Shown here piece after piece: positions 34,312 to 44,564 of a DNA stretch of 64,000 nt (position 1 is its first letter; each line of letters opens with the position of its first letter). The stretch spans positions 1 to 64,000 of the forward strand of contig JBNKJS010000008.1 of NCBI GenBank assembly GCA_050291365.1. Direction: 5' to 3'. The notes under the pieces are model-generated. The model made no database searches, had not been told where the DNA came from, and saw nothing but the letters and a program-made list of their open reading frames with translations. Source of the stretch: JAAGZL01 sp050291365. Lineage in GTDB: Bacteria; Pseudomonadota; Gammaproteobacteria; Chromatiales; Chromatiaceae. A program made the position numbers and the translations under genes.

Positions 34312-34422
34312 TAAGTCAGCAATGTATTTAGAGCCAATGTTACACTTTTGAATCAATAGGTATACTGTTTTCGAAATTACTGGCATGTTAGGAATCATTT
34401 TCTATAAGGCGCAACATATATC

Positions 34423-34986
34423 ATGACTACACGAGCGTTACGTTCAATTTTTCAACTCAAAATTACACTGAAACATGTGCAGCCTCGAATTTGGCGGCGA
34501 TTACAGATTTTGAGTAGCGATAGCCTGGAGGAGTTACATATTGCCTTACAGATTGTAATGGGCTGGACTAATTCACATATGCATGAGTTTTCAAATGGAC
34601 GTGATCGTTATGGTGTGCCGGATGAAGAGTATCCTTCCTCTGTTCAGGACGAAATTGATTTTCGACTGGATCAGGTATTGAAGAAGGAAAAGGATAAGCT
34701 GAATTATATTTATGATTTTGGTGATGGCTGGGAACATGAGGTGGTGCTGGAGAAGATATTACCTTTCGATACCGATGCTGTATTGCCGCTTTGCCTTCAG
34801 GGGGAACAAGCCTGTCCGATGGAGGATGTCGGTGGGCCGCCAGGGCATGAGATGTTTCTGGAGGCTATTTTAGACCCTTCTCACCCGCAACATGAGGAGA
34901 TGCTTGAATGGAGTGGTGGTTTTTTTGAACCGGAACACTTTGACTTGGCTCTGACTAATGATTTACTGCGTGAATATTGCGATTGA
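34423..34986 (+). CDS. Plasmid pRiA4b ORF-3-like protein
   Basis: A 187-residue protein of the pRiA4b ORF-3 (PF07929) family. It opens with LKITLKHVQPRIWRRLQI, followed by ALQIVMGWTNSHMHEF, YIYDFGDGWEHEVVLEKI and CPMEDVGGPPGHEMF. The family is widespread and often linked to mobile DNA. No activity is established. It stands alone between repeat blocks, with no strong ribosome binding site. Confidence 0.88.
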   Translation: MTTRALRSIFQLKITLKHVQPRIWRRLQILSSDSLEELHIALQIVMGWTNSHMHEFSNGRDRYGVPDEEYPSSVQDEIDFRLDQVLKKEKDKLNYIYDFGDGWEHEVVLEKILPFDTDAVLPLCLQGEQACPMEDVGGPPGHEMFLEAILDPSHPQHEEMLEWSGGFFEPEHFDLALTNDLLREYCD

Positions 34987-35511
34987 TGTTTAGAGACTTT
35001 GAACATAGTGATAAGGGGAATAAGGAGCATACCTCAATTACATGGCCAATCGCCCTGTAGGTGCCCAGTCCTCTGGGCGAAGGGTTGTGGCTGATTCATC
35101 GCCCGCAGGAGCGGGCTCCTACAGACGAGGTTGGGTTGCCGGATGATAGTATTGGTGAGTCAGGCTTTCCCCCGTCACCCTCGGCTTTGGCCTCATGCGT
35201 CGCTCTCGATAATTGCTCCTGCATCCCTGGAGATTCACTATGGTTTTGTGATGAACAAATCCACCTTAAGCGAGCCATATATGCTTATTGAAAATTCCAT
35301 TTTCTATGGGTAATATCGATGCCGATGGCAGGATGCCTGAGTACCCCACATAAGTCACAACCTGCCAAGGTTGATACCACGACAAAGCGAGATCAACTAG
35401 TTAAATCTAACTGGGTAATTCATTACCCCGCTGCATAGTAGTTGTTCGTGTAAACGTGGTTAGTAATCGTTATGGAGCAGTGTCTTAGAGCTAAGCAAAA
35501 GGAGAGGCTTA
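34987..35511. other. Intergenic region with REP-like hairpins and a truncated cassette
   Basis: It holds GCCCGCAGGAGCGGGC hairpins at about 35045-35125 and a 43-base truncated copy of the 62-bp cassette at 35182-35224, fused directly to CCTGGAGATTCAC. No gene is supported in the rest, which includes the leader of the next gene. Confidence 0.65.
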
Positions 35512-35892
35512 ATGCTGAGTATCCATACTTGCTATATTCGTTACTTTGTCGCAGCCATATTCTCTCTGATGGTGAATTCGACTACGGCTGCCACATATAA
35601 TGTTTCTGTAGCAGGTAGTGACGCAATTTTTCTTGTGGGAAGGGCTGATGTAACAATCCCGCCAGCCTCTGATCCCTGGAACACTGGCGCCTATCTTGTG
35701 CGGCATTCTGGTCCTACTCCGGAGGAGATTCAGGAGACTTTGTCTCCTTTTATCCCTGAGGCAGGTAACGATGTCGTTAGGGTTATAGATCCAGTAATAG
35801 GTGGGGTCAGCTTTTATGATGGTTTTGGTGCGTCTTGTTATGGACTTAGTGGCAATGGTATAGATCTGGTTGGAAAATATAGCTGGAGATAG
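35512..35892 (+). CDS. Secreted hypothetical protein
   Basis: A 126-residue protein with an N-terminal hydrophobic signal (YFVAAIFSLMVNSTTAA). The remainder is small and acidic with two distant Cys residues. AAAAGGAGAGG precedes the ATG. The family is not recognised. It lies 217 bases before the metallopeptidase gene on the same strand and could be a secreted partner, but no motif supports this. Confidence 0.65.
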   Translation: MLSIHTCYIRYFVAAIFSLMVNSTTAATYNVSVAGSDAIFLVGRADVTIPPASDPWNTGAYLVRHSGPTPEEIQETLSPFIPEAGNDVVRVIDPVIGGVSFYDGFGASCYGLSGNGIDLVGKYSWR

Positions 35893-36109
35893 GACAGCTC
35901 CAGCCGTTCTAGCGATTCTGCGTGCTACAGAGTTCTGGAGGCAGTACCACCTGTAGCATTGGAATATACCATTACCCATGACGCTAAACGGATATTTTAG
36001 ATAGTCATTCTAAGAAATATCTATTTGTCCGTATTTATACGGTCCGTAAATAATAATTGGAGAACCGTAATGGAGTAGATGTATAAATATAAATCGCAAG
36101 GAGGTAGTT

Positions 36110-38911
36110 ATGAGCAAGAAGCTTTTTGAACATATCAATAAACTGCGGGTCGTCGACCCCAAAGTTGCAGTTACATTCGATTCTGGAAATACCGCTGTTA
36201 CCTTACTGCGGGGCAAACTTTCAAAACCGATCAATGTAGAAAATCTGAGAAAGACGCCGTTTGCTTATGCCCGGAGGTTTATAGCGCGAAATAAAGTTCT
36301 TTTGGGTGAGGTGGATGAAAAGAAGCAGCTACAGGACGAAGCTACTATCGTCGATGCGCGCGGTAATGTTCATGTCACGTTAGGCCAGAAGGTTGGGCGC
36401 ATCCCCGTTTATGGTGCACGATTGTCGGTGCATTATAATGCAGAGGGTGTGGTTTATCTGCTCAAGTCAAATTTAGCCTCGAAACTCAAAGCAATTGAAG
36501 CAAAGGTTACATCCGAGAAGTCACAAGAAGTTTCTAAAAAACATGCTGGCCGTGGTGCAGATACTCCAAAGGGACACAAACCGCAATTGCTGTTTGTTGA
36601 TAGTAGGTCATTGCGTCTGAGCGATGATCGAGAGCCGTACTATTTGTGCTGGCGGTTGCCGGTTGTGATGCCTGAGGGGCACAAAACTCCTGGATGGATT
36701 TATTTTATTGATGCCAAGTCCGGCAAGGTGCTGTTTCGTCATTCGGATGTTCGTACCGGTACAGGAACCGGCTTTTATTCCAGCGGGGCCGCTCTTAATT
36801 CAGAGGCATCTGGTGGCGCATTCCGTCTGAGGGATGATGTCACCACCGGTGGATGGGCGGAGGCTACCAAGCCGGTGATACACACCTATGATGATGCCGG
36901 TTCATCCAGTTGTACCCTTACTAATTATTCTGAGGATTCTGATGATGTCTGGAACAACGGTGGCGCCATACCGGCCAGCCGTAGCGATGACCAAAGGCCA
37001 GAGGTTGACCTGCATAGGTATCTACAGTATGTGCTCGATTATTATTATCTGAGCCTTGGTTACAACGGATGGAACGGAGCAGGCTCCGATGTTAAGGGCC
37101 ATGCGCACAACGAGTTGCTCGCGAATAATGCCTATTGGTGGGGGCTGTATGAGCAGGTGTATTTTGCCGACGGTAACGGTACAACCCGTGACTTCATGTG
37201 TCCTCTGGACACAGTCGCGCACGAGTACACACACGGCGTCAAATACTACTTTAATATTCTCCAGACATATGATGGGGAAACGGGTGCCCTAGACGAGGCT
37301 ACCAGCGATCTTATCGGCGCCATGGTGGCGCTGGATCATCCGGGAGAGGATCCCTGGCCCTGGCATCATGGGCGACAGTATCGGCTTGATGGAACAGTAG
37401 GGCGAAACATGATTGATCCTAGCCGTGATGCTGTTGGTACCGTGCAGTATGATGCCACCAACAATACTACCAAGTACAACAGTGCGTTAAACGGATTCTA
37501 CCCAGATCATTACAGCATTCGTTATACTGGTACTAGCGATTATCATGGGGTTCATATCAACTGTCCTATCGTTACCCATGCTGTCTATTTGATGGTCATG
37601 GGCGGTACGCACCGGCTGTCTGGTGTGGCTGTCACCGGAATTGGTGCAGCACCGGTCGAACAGATGCTCTGGCAGGTTCTGTCTACCGGTGTGCTGGGTA
37701 ACTCCACCGATTTCGCAGAGTTCAGGGTTTCCTTTATTGAGGCGTGCCTTTCCCTTTACCCAGAGAACCTGGATTATCTGGCAACGGTTAAAAACGCCTT
37801 TTATGCTGTAGGTATTGGACCAGATCTTTATATCAGGGATTTACTGACAGATCAGGGTGATGAGCCGGGAACTTTGAGTTGCTCAAGTCCGGATATCATC
37901 ATCCGGAAGTCTATGGCAAATGCCGCAACGTTGACGCAGATAGGGGATATCACCAATGGCTCCCTCGGAGAGGAAATATCACTGACCGGTGGTGATCATT
38001 ATGTCTATTTCAGAATACACAACCGTGGAGCTTCGAGCGCATCCGGCACGTTCCGGTTGTTCATATCTCCGGTTTCTACGTTTCCAACGCCGGCTACATG
38101 GCACGAGGTAGGGCATTATGATTTCCCCAGCGTTGTAGCTGGTGGACTCTGGGTGCCGACCGCTGCCGCAGAGTGTATAACGTTGACATCGGCTTTGATT
38201 ACAACTCTGGGAACGGGACATTTTTGCCTGATAGGCATTATCGAAAGCAACGATGATCCGCAGCCAGATCACAATTATATAAGCAGCATCAGCGAATTTC
38301 ATGATTTCATTAGCAAGAGTAACAACTATGCCTGGCGCAACACCAACATAACCACGGTAACTCCTGACACAACTGGTGAATTGGCAGCGGTGATTGGTGA
38401 ATTGAACATCAATGGGTTCGGTAATCGCGATTTAGGACGTGTTTTTGAAATCGACACGCGAGATTTACCTGACGGCACAGAGTTTGCGGTTTGGCTGCCG
38501 GTGGACAAGATGCGCGGATTGAAGGCTAAATGGCTGGAGACAGAATTTGCAGGCCTGAGGCCAATAAAAATAGGTGCGGCTATTGAATTGCCTCTGAATC
38601 ATGTGATGAATAAGCGACCTATGGCGCTAGGTGAACTAACTGCAGAGATCGGTGCTGATGCACCTAATCCGGCGGCATTTAAGGTGCGTAAAACCGAAAG
38701 ATTACGCCCCTTTGGTATCCGTTCTGGAAAGGTAATTCAATTGCACGGAATGCATCTGACTGATAAGGAAAAGGTGACGATGCGGTTCACTATGAAATTC
38801 CCTAATGAAGCCGGTCCTCAAGATGTTACGGTGGCGTTCCGCGAACGGATCGGTGACGAAAGGATAGGTCAGGTTAATTTCGTCTATCGCATTAGAAAAC
38901 GAAAGAGATAA
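36110..38911 (+). CDS. M4 (thermolysin-like) metallopeptidase
   Basis: A 933-residue zinc protease. An FTP/PepSY-like propeptide region (about 30-230) precedes the catalytic domain. The zinc site is HEYTH (His371, Glu372, His375) with the third ligand Glu396 in GALDEATSD. The transition-state His lies in YHGVHINCPIV. A CARDB-like beta domain (about 600-740) and a C-terminal basic tail follow. Notably there is no recognisable Sec signal peptide: the sequence starts MSKKLFEHINKLRVVDPKVA. Secretion by another route, or a missed start, is possible. AAGGAGG is well placed before the ATG. Confidence 0.88.
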   Translation: MSKKLFEHINKLRVVDPKVAVTFDSGNTAVTLLRGKLSKPINVENLRKTPFAYARRFIARNKVLLGEVDEKKQLQDEATIVDARGNVHVTLGQKVGRIPVYGARLSVHYNAEGVVYLLKSNLASKLKAIEAKVTSEKSQEVSKKHAGRGADTPKGHKPQLLFVDSRSLRLSDDREPYYLCWRLPVVMPEGHKTPGWIYFIDAKSGKVLFRHSDVRTGTGTGFYSSGAALNSEASGGAFRLRDDVTTGGWAEATKPVIHTYDDAGSSSCTLTNYSEDSDDVWNNGGAIPASRSDDQRPEVDLHRYLQYVLDYYYLSLGYNGWNGAGSDVKGHAHNELLANNAYWWGLYEQVYFADGNGTTRDFMCPLDTVAHEYTHGVKYYFNILQTYDGETGALDEATSDLIGAMVALDHPGEDPWPWHHGRQYRLDGTVGRNMIDPSRDAVGTVQYDATNNTTKYNSALNGFYPDHYSIRYTGTSDYHGVHINCPIVTHAVYLMVMGGTHRLSGVAVTGIGAAPVEQMLWQVLSTGVLGNSTDFAEFRVSFIEACLSLYPENLDYLATVKNAFYAVGIGPDLYIRDLLTDQGDEPGTLSCSSPDIIIRKSMANAATLTQIGDITNGSLGEEISLTGGDHYVYFRIHNRGASSASGTFRLFISPVSTFPTPATWHEVGHYDFPSVVAGGLWVPTAAAECITLTSALITTLGTGHFCLIGIIESNDDPQPDHNYISSISEFHDFISKSNNYAWRNTNITTVTPDTTGELAAVIGELNINGFGNRDLGRVFEIDTRDLPDGTEFAVWLPVDKMRGLKAKWLETEFAGLRPIKIGAAIELPLNHVMNKRPMALGELTAEIGADAPNPAAFKVRKTERLRPFGIRSGKVIQLHGMHLTDKEKVTMRFTMKFPNEAGPQDVTVAFRERIGDERIGQVNFVYRIRKRKR

Positions 38912-39004
38912 GCGAATAATCGATGTTTAATCCGGCGGCAGTATGCCTATTGATTCAAAAGTGAAACGTTGGCTCTAAATATAAATGGGTACACTGTCCC
39001 CGGA

Positions 39005-39398
39005 ACTTTTCCCCCTTCCTAACCCTCTCGACTCTGGTTCCGAACTTCGTTCTACCTCCTCCATCCCTGGAGTCGTCCCCCAGGGGGAGAGGGGATGGCG
39101 GTGTGGTGGTTTCGGTTAAATTGGGGGTATTAGTTAGGGCTGTTGTTTTAAGTTTCCCCCTCGGCAACTGCTCCATGCGTTGCTCTCGATAATTGCTCGT
39201 GCATTATTCTACCTTCGCCCATCTGACTCACAGGGCAAGGATTGTTCCATACAATCTCTGCCATGGGCTTGTACCTCCTCCATCCCTGGAGTCGTCCCCC
39301 AAGGGAGAGGGGATGGCGGTGTGGTGGTTTCGGTTAAGGTGGGGGTATTAGTTAGGGCTGTTGTTTTAAGTTTTCCCCCTCACCCTAGCCCTCTCCCC
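39005..39398. repeat. Composite repeat block with long-form cassette
   Basis: Two third-module copies (GTGGTTTCGGTTAA with GGGGGTATTAGTTAGGGCTG) flank a 62-bp cassette at 39162-39223 in its long form, continuing TGACTCACAGGGCAAGGATT. CT/GA-rich arms surround it. No gene is seen here. Confidence 0.85.
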
Positions 39399-39686
39399 GA
39401 GGGGAGAGGGGATGCAAGAGGGGAGAGGGGATGCAAGAGGGGAGAGGGGATTAAGTAGGGGAGAGGGAATGCAAGAGGGGAGAGGGAATGCAAGAGGGGA
39501 GCGGGGATGCAAGAGGGGAGCGGGGATGCAAGAGGGGAGAGGGGATGCAAGAGGGGAGCGGGGATGCAAGAGGGGAGAGGGGATTAAGTAGGAGAGAGGG
39601 GATTAAGTAGGAGAGAGGGGATTAAGTAGGAGAGAGGGGATTAGGGATTAAACCTCTTTTACATGTTGTCTTGGATAAGCTAATTT
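39399..39686. repeat. 20-bp tandem array with a copied hydrolase 3' end
   Basis: About eleven units of GGGGATGCAAGAGGGGAGAG and its variant GGGGATTAAGTAGGAGAGAG. The array is followed at 39641-39686 by about 46 bases closely related to the 3' end of the alpha/beta hydrolase gene and its flanking array at 44959-45004. There are no unique spacers, so it is not a CRISPR. Confidence 0.85.
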
Positions 39687-39849
39687 TTTATTCGGAATAA
39701 TCTTTTGGGAATAAAGTAACGGGATTGGTTGGTTTTAATGGAGTGATTCGGTTGTTGAAACACTCTTCGTGCTGGCTCAGATCCGGCGTTGGGAAATTAG
39801 GCCTCGCTTCTCTCAATGGATAAGGCTGATAAAATTGGTATCTCCATGG

Positions 39850-42090
39850 TCAATTCATTGTCCCCTGAATAGCCTTTATAACCACATCGAAGCGAAATTG
39901 CGTCGTGAGATCTCTGATGGAACCGGCCAGGGAAGATGATTGAATTTCAATCTCAGCCAGGATCTTTTCCATCTCATCGGAATCCAGTTGTTGGGCTGCA
40001 TCCAGTAGTCGTTCTTTTAAATCGTTCGGAAGTTGGGCCAGTGCCTGGTGATCAAGCGGCACGCCCTCTTGACCTTCAGTAGCGCTATCCTGGTAGCGAA
40101 AGCTGACCCCCAAAAGCTGTTTGATGAGATCGAACAGTTCGTGCTCCTTAAGTGGTTTTCTGACGAATCCGTCGCACCCGGTGGCCATGATTGGATCGCG
40201 ATCTTCCTCGAAGACGCTGGCCGTGAGAGCGATGATGGGCGTCTGCATACCATCTGGCATATCCTTGATACGCCGGGTTGCTTCATAGCCGTCCATCACC
40301 GGCATGCGCATATCCATACAAATCAGATCCGGATGTTCCTCCTTAAAGATGGCGATCGCCGCTTCCCCATCCTCAGCCTCTAGCACCTGAAAGCCCACCT
40401 GCTGCAATAGATCCCGCAGAAACTGTCGGTTGTCCGCCTTATCCTCCACCACCAGTATGCGGTATTCTGGTTGGCCCTCTTCCAATCCGATCACTTGGGC
40501 TGGCGCCTCCACCTGGGGAAGGCTGTCCTCTTCTATCGGCTTCATTGGTAGGGTAAAGCTGAACTCGCTGCCTTTGCCCAGTTCGCTGGACACACTTACT
40601 TCACCGCCGAGCAGTTGCACAAACTTGCGGCAGATGGTCAGGCCAAGTCCGGAGCCTTCACTGCGTTGCTTTCCCGCCTTCGTCTGCCAGAAGGGCTCAA
40701 ATATCGTATCCATCTCCTCGGAGATAATGCCGATACCGGTATCCTTAACCATGAATGTCACTGGAATTGTTTGATCTGTTTTCCTTCCCTCATGCACTGA
40801 GAGAGTGACGCTGCCTGAATCGGTAAACTTCACGGCATTGCCCAACAGGTTTATAAGGATCTGGCGCAACTTGTTCTCGTCACTTTCCACGTAGCGGGGA
40901 AGATCTCCGCGTTCTACATAAAGGTTGATGCCCTTGGCCTCGGCGCGAACCCGCAGCATCTCCTCGATCCCCAGCAGAAAATCGTGGAAATCAAAGGCGG
41001 AATCAACCCGCTCGGTGCGTCCTGCCTCGATACGCGAGATCTCCAGTACATCGTTGATCAGGGCTAGCAGGTGCTCACCACTGCGGTTTATGGTCTCCAG
41101 GTTGCCGCGCTGCTCCGCATTCAGGGATGGGTCCCGTTGCATTAGTTGAGCAAAGCCAAGGATAGAGTTCATGGGCGTGCGCAGTTCGTGGCTCATACTG
41201 GACAAAAAAACGCTTTTGGCCAGATTCGCGGACTCAGCACCCTTCTTGGCCTTCTCCAGCTCCTTGGTACGCTCCTTGACCTTCTGCTCCAATCCACGGT
41301 GAGCATCGCGTAGGGCCTGCTCCCGCTCCTGGATAGCGCCAGCCATAGTAGCCATAGATTCAGCCAATTGGCTAAGTTCGCCAGCGCCCTTTGGCTGTAT
41401 ATCGACATGATAATCCCCCTCGGCCAACTTAGCCGAGGCTTGTGCCAAACGAGAGATCGGTCTCGACAACAGGCAGTTGGAGATAAGGTAGAAGATAAGG
41501 GAGGCAGCTGTTAGAACCAACGCCCCAATCAGCAGCCTGCGGTAGGCGACCCGCTCAAACCGGGCGTATTGCCAGTCGTAATCGTAACGGATGATCAAAA
41601 GCCCCAAACGGGAGGCGCGGATCTGCCTCACCTCTTCACCAATCTGCAGGGGGACAATGCCGGTAACCCGGTGTTGCTCCTTATCCAGCAGATGGACACT
41701 GCGCATCCCCTCCAGAGCCTGGGTGCCAAGCCGCCACTCCTCCGGTCGCAGGGCGTCTCGGGGGAACTCCTGCACCAGTTCGTAACGACTGGCGGCGATG
41801 GGGGTGGCGTACTCATCGAGCAACAGCACCAGTTCCATCCCCCTTCTGGCTGCCATAAAGGAGACCTCCTGCCGCACCCCCTCTATGTTCTTGGTGCGAA
41901 AAAGCCTATTAAAGGTCCCTTGCGACCAGTGCATGGTCTCAAGCAGTTCACTGGCCGCCTCCTGTCCCAGGGCATCGGCTGTTTCAGGCAGTTCATAGAG
42001 AGTAACCTGCGCCAGATACGCCGGCAGAATACCGAAAAGCAGCAACGGCAGGAGATAGCGTACTTTTATCCGCTGTATGAACCGTTTCAC
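39850..42090 (-). CDS. Membrane hybrid histidine kinase (HAMP-HisKA-HATPase-REC)
   Basis: A 746-residue sensor. Transmembrane helices lie near 12-30 and 185-207 and flank a periplasmic sensor of about 155 residues. HAMP follows, then the phospho-acceptor His301 in SHELRTPMNSILGF, the ATPase N/G boxes, and a receiver with Asp593 in MDMRMP. The last 80 residues are helical, as in two other kinases in this window, without a clear phosphotransfer His. The gene starts GTG, overlapping the upstream binding-protein gene as GTGA, so periplasmic ligand binding is probably the input. Confidence 0.93.
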   Translation of the reverse strand: MKRFIQRIKVRYLLPLLLFGILPAYLAQVTLYELPETADALGQEAASELLETMHWSQGTFNRLFRTKNIEGVRQEVSFMAARRGMELVLLLDEYATPIAASRYELVQEFPRDALRPEEWRLGTQALEGMRSVHLLDKEQHRVTGIVPLQIGEEVRQIRASRLGLLIIRYDYDWQYARFERVAYRRLLIGALVLTAASLIFYLISNCLLSRPISRLAQASAKLAEGDYHVDIQPKGAGELSQLAESMATMAGAIQEREQALRDAHRGLEQKVKERTKELEKAKKGAESANLAKSVFLSSMSHELRTPMNSILGFAQLMQRDPSLNAEQRGNLETINRSGEHLLALINDVLEISRIEAGRTERVDSAFDFHDFLLGIEEMLRVRAEAKGINLYVERGDLPRYVESDENKLRQILINLLGNAVKFTDSGSVTLSVHEGRKTDQTIPVTFMVKDTGIGIISEEMDTIFEPFWQTKAGKQRSEGSGLGLTICRKFVQLLGGEVSVSSELGKGSEFSFTLPMKPIEEDSLPQVEAPAQVIGLEEGQPEYRILVVEDKADNRQFLRDLLQQVGFQVLEAEDGEAAIAIFKEEHPDLICMDMRMPVMDGYEATRRIKDMPDGMQTPIIALTASVFEEDRDPIMATGCDGFVRKPLKEHELFDLIKQLLGVSFRYQDSATEGQEGVPLDHQALAQLPNDLKERLLDAAQQLDSDEMEKILAEIEIQSSSLAGSIRDLTTQFRFDVVIKAIQGTMN

Positions 42091-43049
42091 GGATAGAGAA
42101 CCATTGCTGAATAAGGGGCGAACAGTCTCTCCAGGTCACCCTCTTTTTTTAGGATATTGGCTTCGGTCATCTTCTCTGCCAATCGTTTTGCTATGGCCTG
42201 CAATGGTGGCGGATTACCGAAAAGCATCGCCTTGTTCTCTGCTAAATCTGGCAACAGCAGACCAGCGTAGGACTCTTTTGTCTCCTGCTTGGTGATAGCC
42301 AGTCGCCGGGCGATAATCCCGTAGGCCTTGTCAGGCGTTCTGGAGATGACGTCCAGGGCTGCGAACCAGCCATTGAGCAGCTGTCGCACCGGTTCGGGAT
42401 GTGCTTCCAGGAAGCTGTTCCGAACAATAAGGATATCGACGATCTCCTTGGGAATGCTGCGGCTGTCGAAGATCTGTTTGGCGCCCTTGACCAATAATCT
42501 GGTGCGCACTGGCTCAAAAGTTACCACTACATCCACGCGCTGCTCATCGTAAGCCCGCTCATGCTCATCCGCGACGACTGGCACCACCGTGATTTCACTA
42601 CTGTCGAGGCCGGCAATCTCCAGGGCACGGCTGATGACATAGCTTCCCAAGGCTGTATTCTCGAACCCGACCCGCTTTCCACGGATCTTTTTCAGGGAGT
42701 TTATGGGAGGGCGGGCCAGTATAACGTCGCCCCCGTGTGAGTAGTCCATAATCAGGAGGATTGAAAAGTCCGGTCGGTCTTGCGCCAGCATTAGCGCCTC
42801 GTCCAGGGTGCAGGCGGCGGCATCCAGAATACCGTTGCGATAGGCCTGTATCACCGCGCTGGTGTTCGGCATCTCCACCAGGCGCACCACCTTGTGGTCA
42901 TACTCGCCCATCTCTCTGGCAAGATATAGTGGTTCATAACCTGGCCAGACATTGGTGCCGACGCGCATGGATACCTGATCTGGCTGCCCGCAGGCCGTTA
43001 TGAGAAAAATTGCCAATATCAGGGTGAGTAAGCTCGTAATCCGTTCCAT
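42087..43049 (-). CDS. Periplasmic solute-binding lipoprotein, NrtA/SsuA/ThiY type
   Basis: A protein of about 320 residues with lipobox LITAC (cleavage before Cys). The mature part has the two-lobe ABC binding-protein pattern of the nitrate/sulfonate/taurine/thiamine-precursor cluster: VGTNVWPGYEPLYLAREMG, CTLDEALMLAQ and GKRVGFENTALG. No permease or ATPase gene is nearby. It is co-transcribed with a second binding protein and a hybrid kinase, suggesting a sensory role. The start was chosen where AGAGG precedes the ATG and the lipobox is correctly placed. Confidence 0.88.
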   Translation of the reverse strand: MERITSLLTLILAIFLITACGQPDQVSMRVGTNVWPGYEPLYLAREMGEYDHKVVRLVEMPNTSAVIQAYRNGILDAAACTLDEALMLAQDRPDFSILLIMDYSHGGDVILARPPINSLKKIRGKRVGFENTALGSYVISRALEIAGLDSSEITVVPVVADEHERAYDEQRVDVVVTFEPVRTRLLVKGAKQIFDSRSIPKEIVDILIVRNSFLEAHPEPVRQLLNGWFAALDVISRTPDKAYGIIARRLAITKQETKESYAGLLLPDLAENKAMLFGNPPPLQAIAKRLAEKMTEANILKKEGDLERLFAPYSAMVLYP

Positions 43050-43088
43050 CGCAACCTCTTTAACATGCTTCATCACATCGGTCCGTGT

Positions 43089-44108
43089 TTAGTGGATCAC
43101 TGAAACGACCTCCGGCTTCAGATCGTACAGTGTTTCCGAATGAATTTGAGATGTGTAGTCGGGAATCTCGCCACCGTTTATTAATCCCTCCCGACGGGCC
43201 CAGCGTGCCTGGCTCTCCAGAAGCAGCACCAGGGACTGGTGCAGGGTGACTTTGAGATCGAGTTTCGGCCAGAGCTTGGCGATCAGTTTGCGATCGGCCC
43301 CCAGTCTTTTTGCTAGAATTTCTGCCGCCTGTTCTGGGTTGTTGCCTGCGAACCTTTCAGCCGCTAATAACGCTCGCATGAGACCCTTTACTGTGCCTGG
43401 ATTGTCTCGAATGAACTGCCAGCGAGCCACCACCATATCGGTTTGTGGATAGATCCCTGGCGCCGAAAAGGTGACCGCATTTTCTCCCAGTATTCTGAGC
43501 GCCTCGTCGATGTAGGGAGCACGCATGGAAAAAGCGTCGATAGTGCCATCCGCCAAGGCCTTCGGCAGTTGCTCAGCCTTCATGAATGAGATGTGCACCT
43601 CTTGCTCTGAGATCCCATGTTTTCGCAAGAACAGGTGCAGAAAGTAGTGCACTGCGGATGCCTTCTGGGTAGCAATACGCTTACCCCTTAGATCGCCTGG
43701 AACGGAGATCCCCCCATCGCGTCTGGCTATTATGGAGTTCACATCGCTGGTCGCCCCCAGGGCAGTGAGAATTCTCAGCTGTTTATCTTTAAAGGCCAAA
43801 AGCGTGACGGGAATGTCAGCGGAAATGGCGATGTCCACCTTGCCAGGCACCAAACCCTCAAGCAGCGCCCGTTTACCACTGGGAAACATCTTGGCCTTGA
43901 TCAACAGTCCCTCCTCTTCAAAGAACCCCTGGTCCATGGCGATAATTGCTAAAGCACTTGCAGGCTGCATCGCCAATCCAAGCGAGATGCTTTTATTGGT
44001 GTCATGTGCTGTATCCATTAGCTTTTCAGGCCACAACAACAATGCAACCACAAAAATTGTGGCTAAGATGACGCTGGCAACAATGGCTGGTTTCTTATGC
44101 CTGTTCAT
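43089..44108 (-). CDS. Solute-binding protein, NMT1/THI5-like, membrane-anchored
   Basis: A 339-residue binding protein with an uncleaved-looking N-terminal hydrophobic segment (IVASVILATIFVVALLLW). The core follows the NMT1/SsuA pattern: ALAIIAMDQGFFEEEGLLIK, KVDIAISADIPVTLLA and RGKRIATQKASAVHYF. It heads a three-gene transcription unit with another binding protein (39 bases on) and the kinase. The two paralogues differ strongly and may bind different ligands or form a heterodimeric sensor. Confidence 0.88.
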   Translation of the reverse strand: MNRHKKPAIVASVILATIFVVALLLWPEKLMDTAHDTNKSISLGLAMQPASALAIIAMDQGFFEEEGLLIKAKMFPSGKRALLEGLVPGKVDIAISADIPVTLLAFKDKQLRILTALGATSDVNSIIARRDGGISVPGDLRGKRIATQKASAVHYFLHLFLRKHGISEQEVHISFMKAEQLPKALADGTIDAFSMRAPYIDEALRILGENAVTFSAPGIYPQTDMVVARWQFIRDNPGTVKGLMRALLAAERFAGNNPEQAAEILAKRLGADRKLIAKLWPKLDLKVTLHQSLVLLLESQARWARREGLINGGEIPDYTSQIHSETLYDLKPEVVSVIH

Positions 44109-44234
44109 CGCATTAGTGGTAAAAAATATCTGTTGGGACCTTAAAGTTTAGGTCATAGGATCAGAATGTGTGAGAAGGTGTAATGGTCAGGACAACAAAA
44201 GGAAATGCTATCTGAGCTTCCCTCAATCACTTGA

Positions 44235-44560
44235 CCAATCGTCCTGTAGGAGTCCAGTCCTCTGGGCGAAGGGATACGGCTAATTCATCGCCCTGTAGGA
44301 GCCCAGTCCTCTTGGCGAGAGGTTGTGGCAGATTCATCGCCCGCAGGAGCGGGCTACACAATAATGGGGGACAGACTCGAATGGCACTTTGTTAAGCTAA
44401 GAACTACCGTCATCCCGGCGCAGGCCGGATCGCCTAAGGCAACGGCGAAGCCAATCCAGAGATCCACCCATGCGTATGGAAGGCGGGTAATATTTCATTC
44501 CCCACCCTGTAGACAAATGGATACCCGCCTACGCGGGTATGACGGGTGGCGAGAGGTTCA
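44235..44560. repeat. REP-like repeat cluster
   Basis: It holds CTGTAGGAGCCCAGTCCTCT and GCCCGCAGGAGCGGGC hairpins. They are followed by a diverged copy of the REP composite (44405-44545) whose left palindrome is interrupted by a short insertion, ATCGCCTAAGGCAACGGCGA. Confidence 0.8.
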
Positions 44561-44564
44561 AGGA

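Noticed and set aside
39399..39640. Possible CRISPR array
   Set aside because: The 20-bp units are contiguous, without unique spacers, and no cas genes are present. It is a tandem repeat.
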